Below, in pieces: positions 6,778 to 6,818 of a stretch of 6,818 nucleotides of DNA (the stretch's first letter is position 1; the number at the start of each line of letters is the position of its first letter). The stretch comes from Spirochaetia bacterium (GTDB taxonomy: Bacteria; Spirochaetota; Spirochaetia; Treponematales; Breznakiellaceae): positions 1 through 6,818 of the forward strand of contig BNUW01000132.1 of assembly GCA_025997655.1 (NCBI GenBank), given 5' to 3'. Under the pieces are notes generated by a model. The model did no database searches. It saw only the letters and a program-made list of their open reading frames with translations, and was not told the origin of the DNA. Both the position numbers and the translations under genes were made by a program.

Positions 6778-6818
6778 ATGTGTTGGTACTGCGGTTCTCC
6801 TATTAAAGATGCGGACCC
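6778..6818 (+). CDS. Start of a small zinc-ribbon protein, cut by window edge
   Basis: Only 13 full codons plus two bases are present: MCWYCGSPIKDAD. The C2-x2-C5 knuckle followed by G is typical of the first half of a zinc ribbon, and short spirochaete proteins with a very similar opening are known to me from memory. The correct promoter spacing just upstream supports this start. No usable Shine-Dalgarno is present: AAAGG ends one base before the ATG, too close. With so little sequence, the function and length cannot be given. Confidence 0.55.
   Translation, partial: MCWYCGSPIKDAD

Overview
This window looks like part of a bacterial chromosome in which a restriction-modification operon sits beside core genes. 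Protein style points to a spirochaete, perhaps of the Treponema group. The clues are a eukaryote-like dimeric NADP-isocitrate dehydrogenase and, at the right edge, the start of a short zinc-ribbon protein opening MCWYCG. This placement is an inference from family resemblance, not a measured result.

Left part (1-4878, all on the minus strand): three tightly packed genes read leftwards. The first is an EcoAI/EcoEI-like type I restriction subunit R (hsdR). The second is an AlbA_2 (Schlafen-like) protein with a RecG-like GHKL segment and a C-terminal winged helix. The third is a RhuM-family protein that runs off the left edge. hsdR and gene 2 overlap by 4 bases (ATGA), and gene 2 and rhuM overlap by 14 bases, so one coupled transcript is likely. 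No modification (hsdM) or specificity (hsdS) gene is inside the window. They are expected further left, because a nuclease subunit alone makes no working system.

Middle (4879-5328): about 310 bases without a gene lie upstream of hsdR. They hold two copies of an operator-like dyad (GTAA-N4-TTAC) and, next to the tRNA, a 15-bp perfect inverted repeat. Then comes a minus-strand tRNA-Arg(CCG) with its own likely promoter.

Right part (5329-6818): icd on the minus strand has a clear promoter and Shine-Dalgarno. It is followed by a divergent intergenic region with a long imperfect inverted repeat of the CACGGAC/GTCCGTG kind. A strong sigma70-like promoter there places transcription start almost on the ATG of the zinc-ribbon gene, so that mRNA may be leaderless.

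Taken together, the GC-rich icd-tRNA block looks like resident chromosome. The more AT-rich hsd operon lying directly 3' of a tRNA gene looks like an acquired defence island. The parts most worth following are the two accessory proteins co-translated with HsdR, the dyads that may control the operon, and the small structured elements around the tRNA and in the icd/zinc-ribbon gap.
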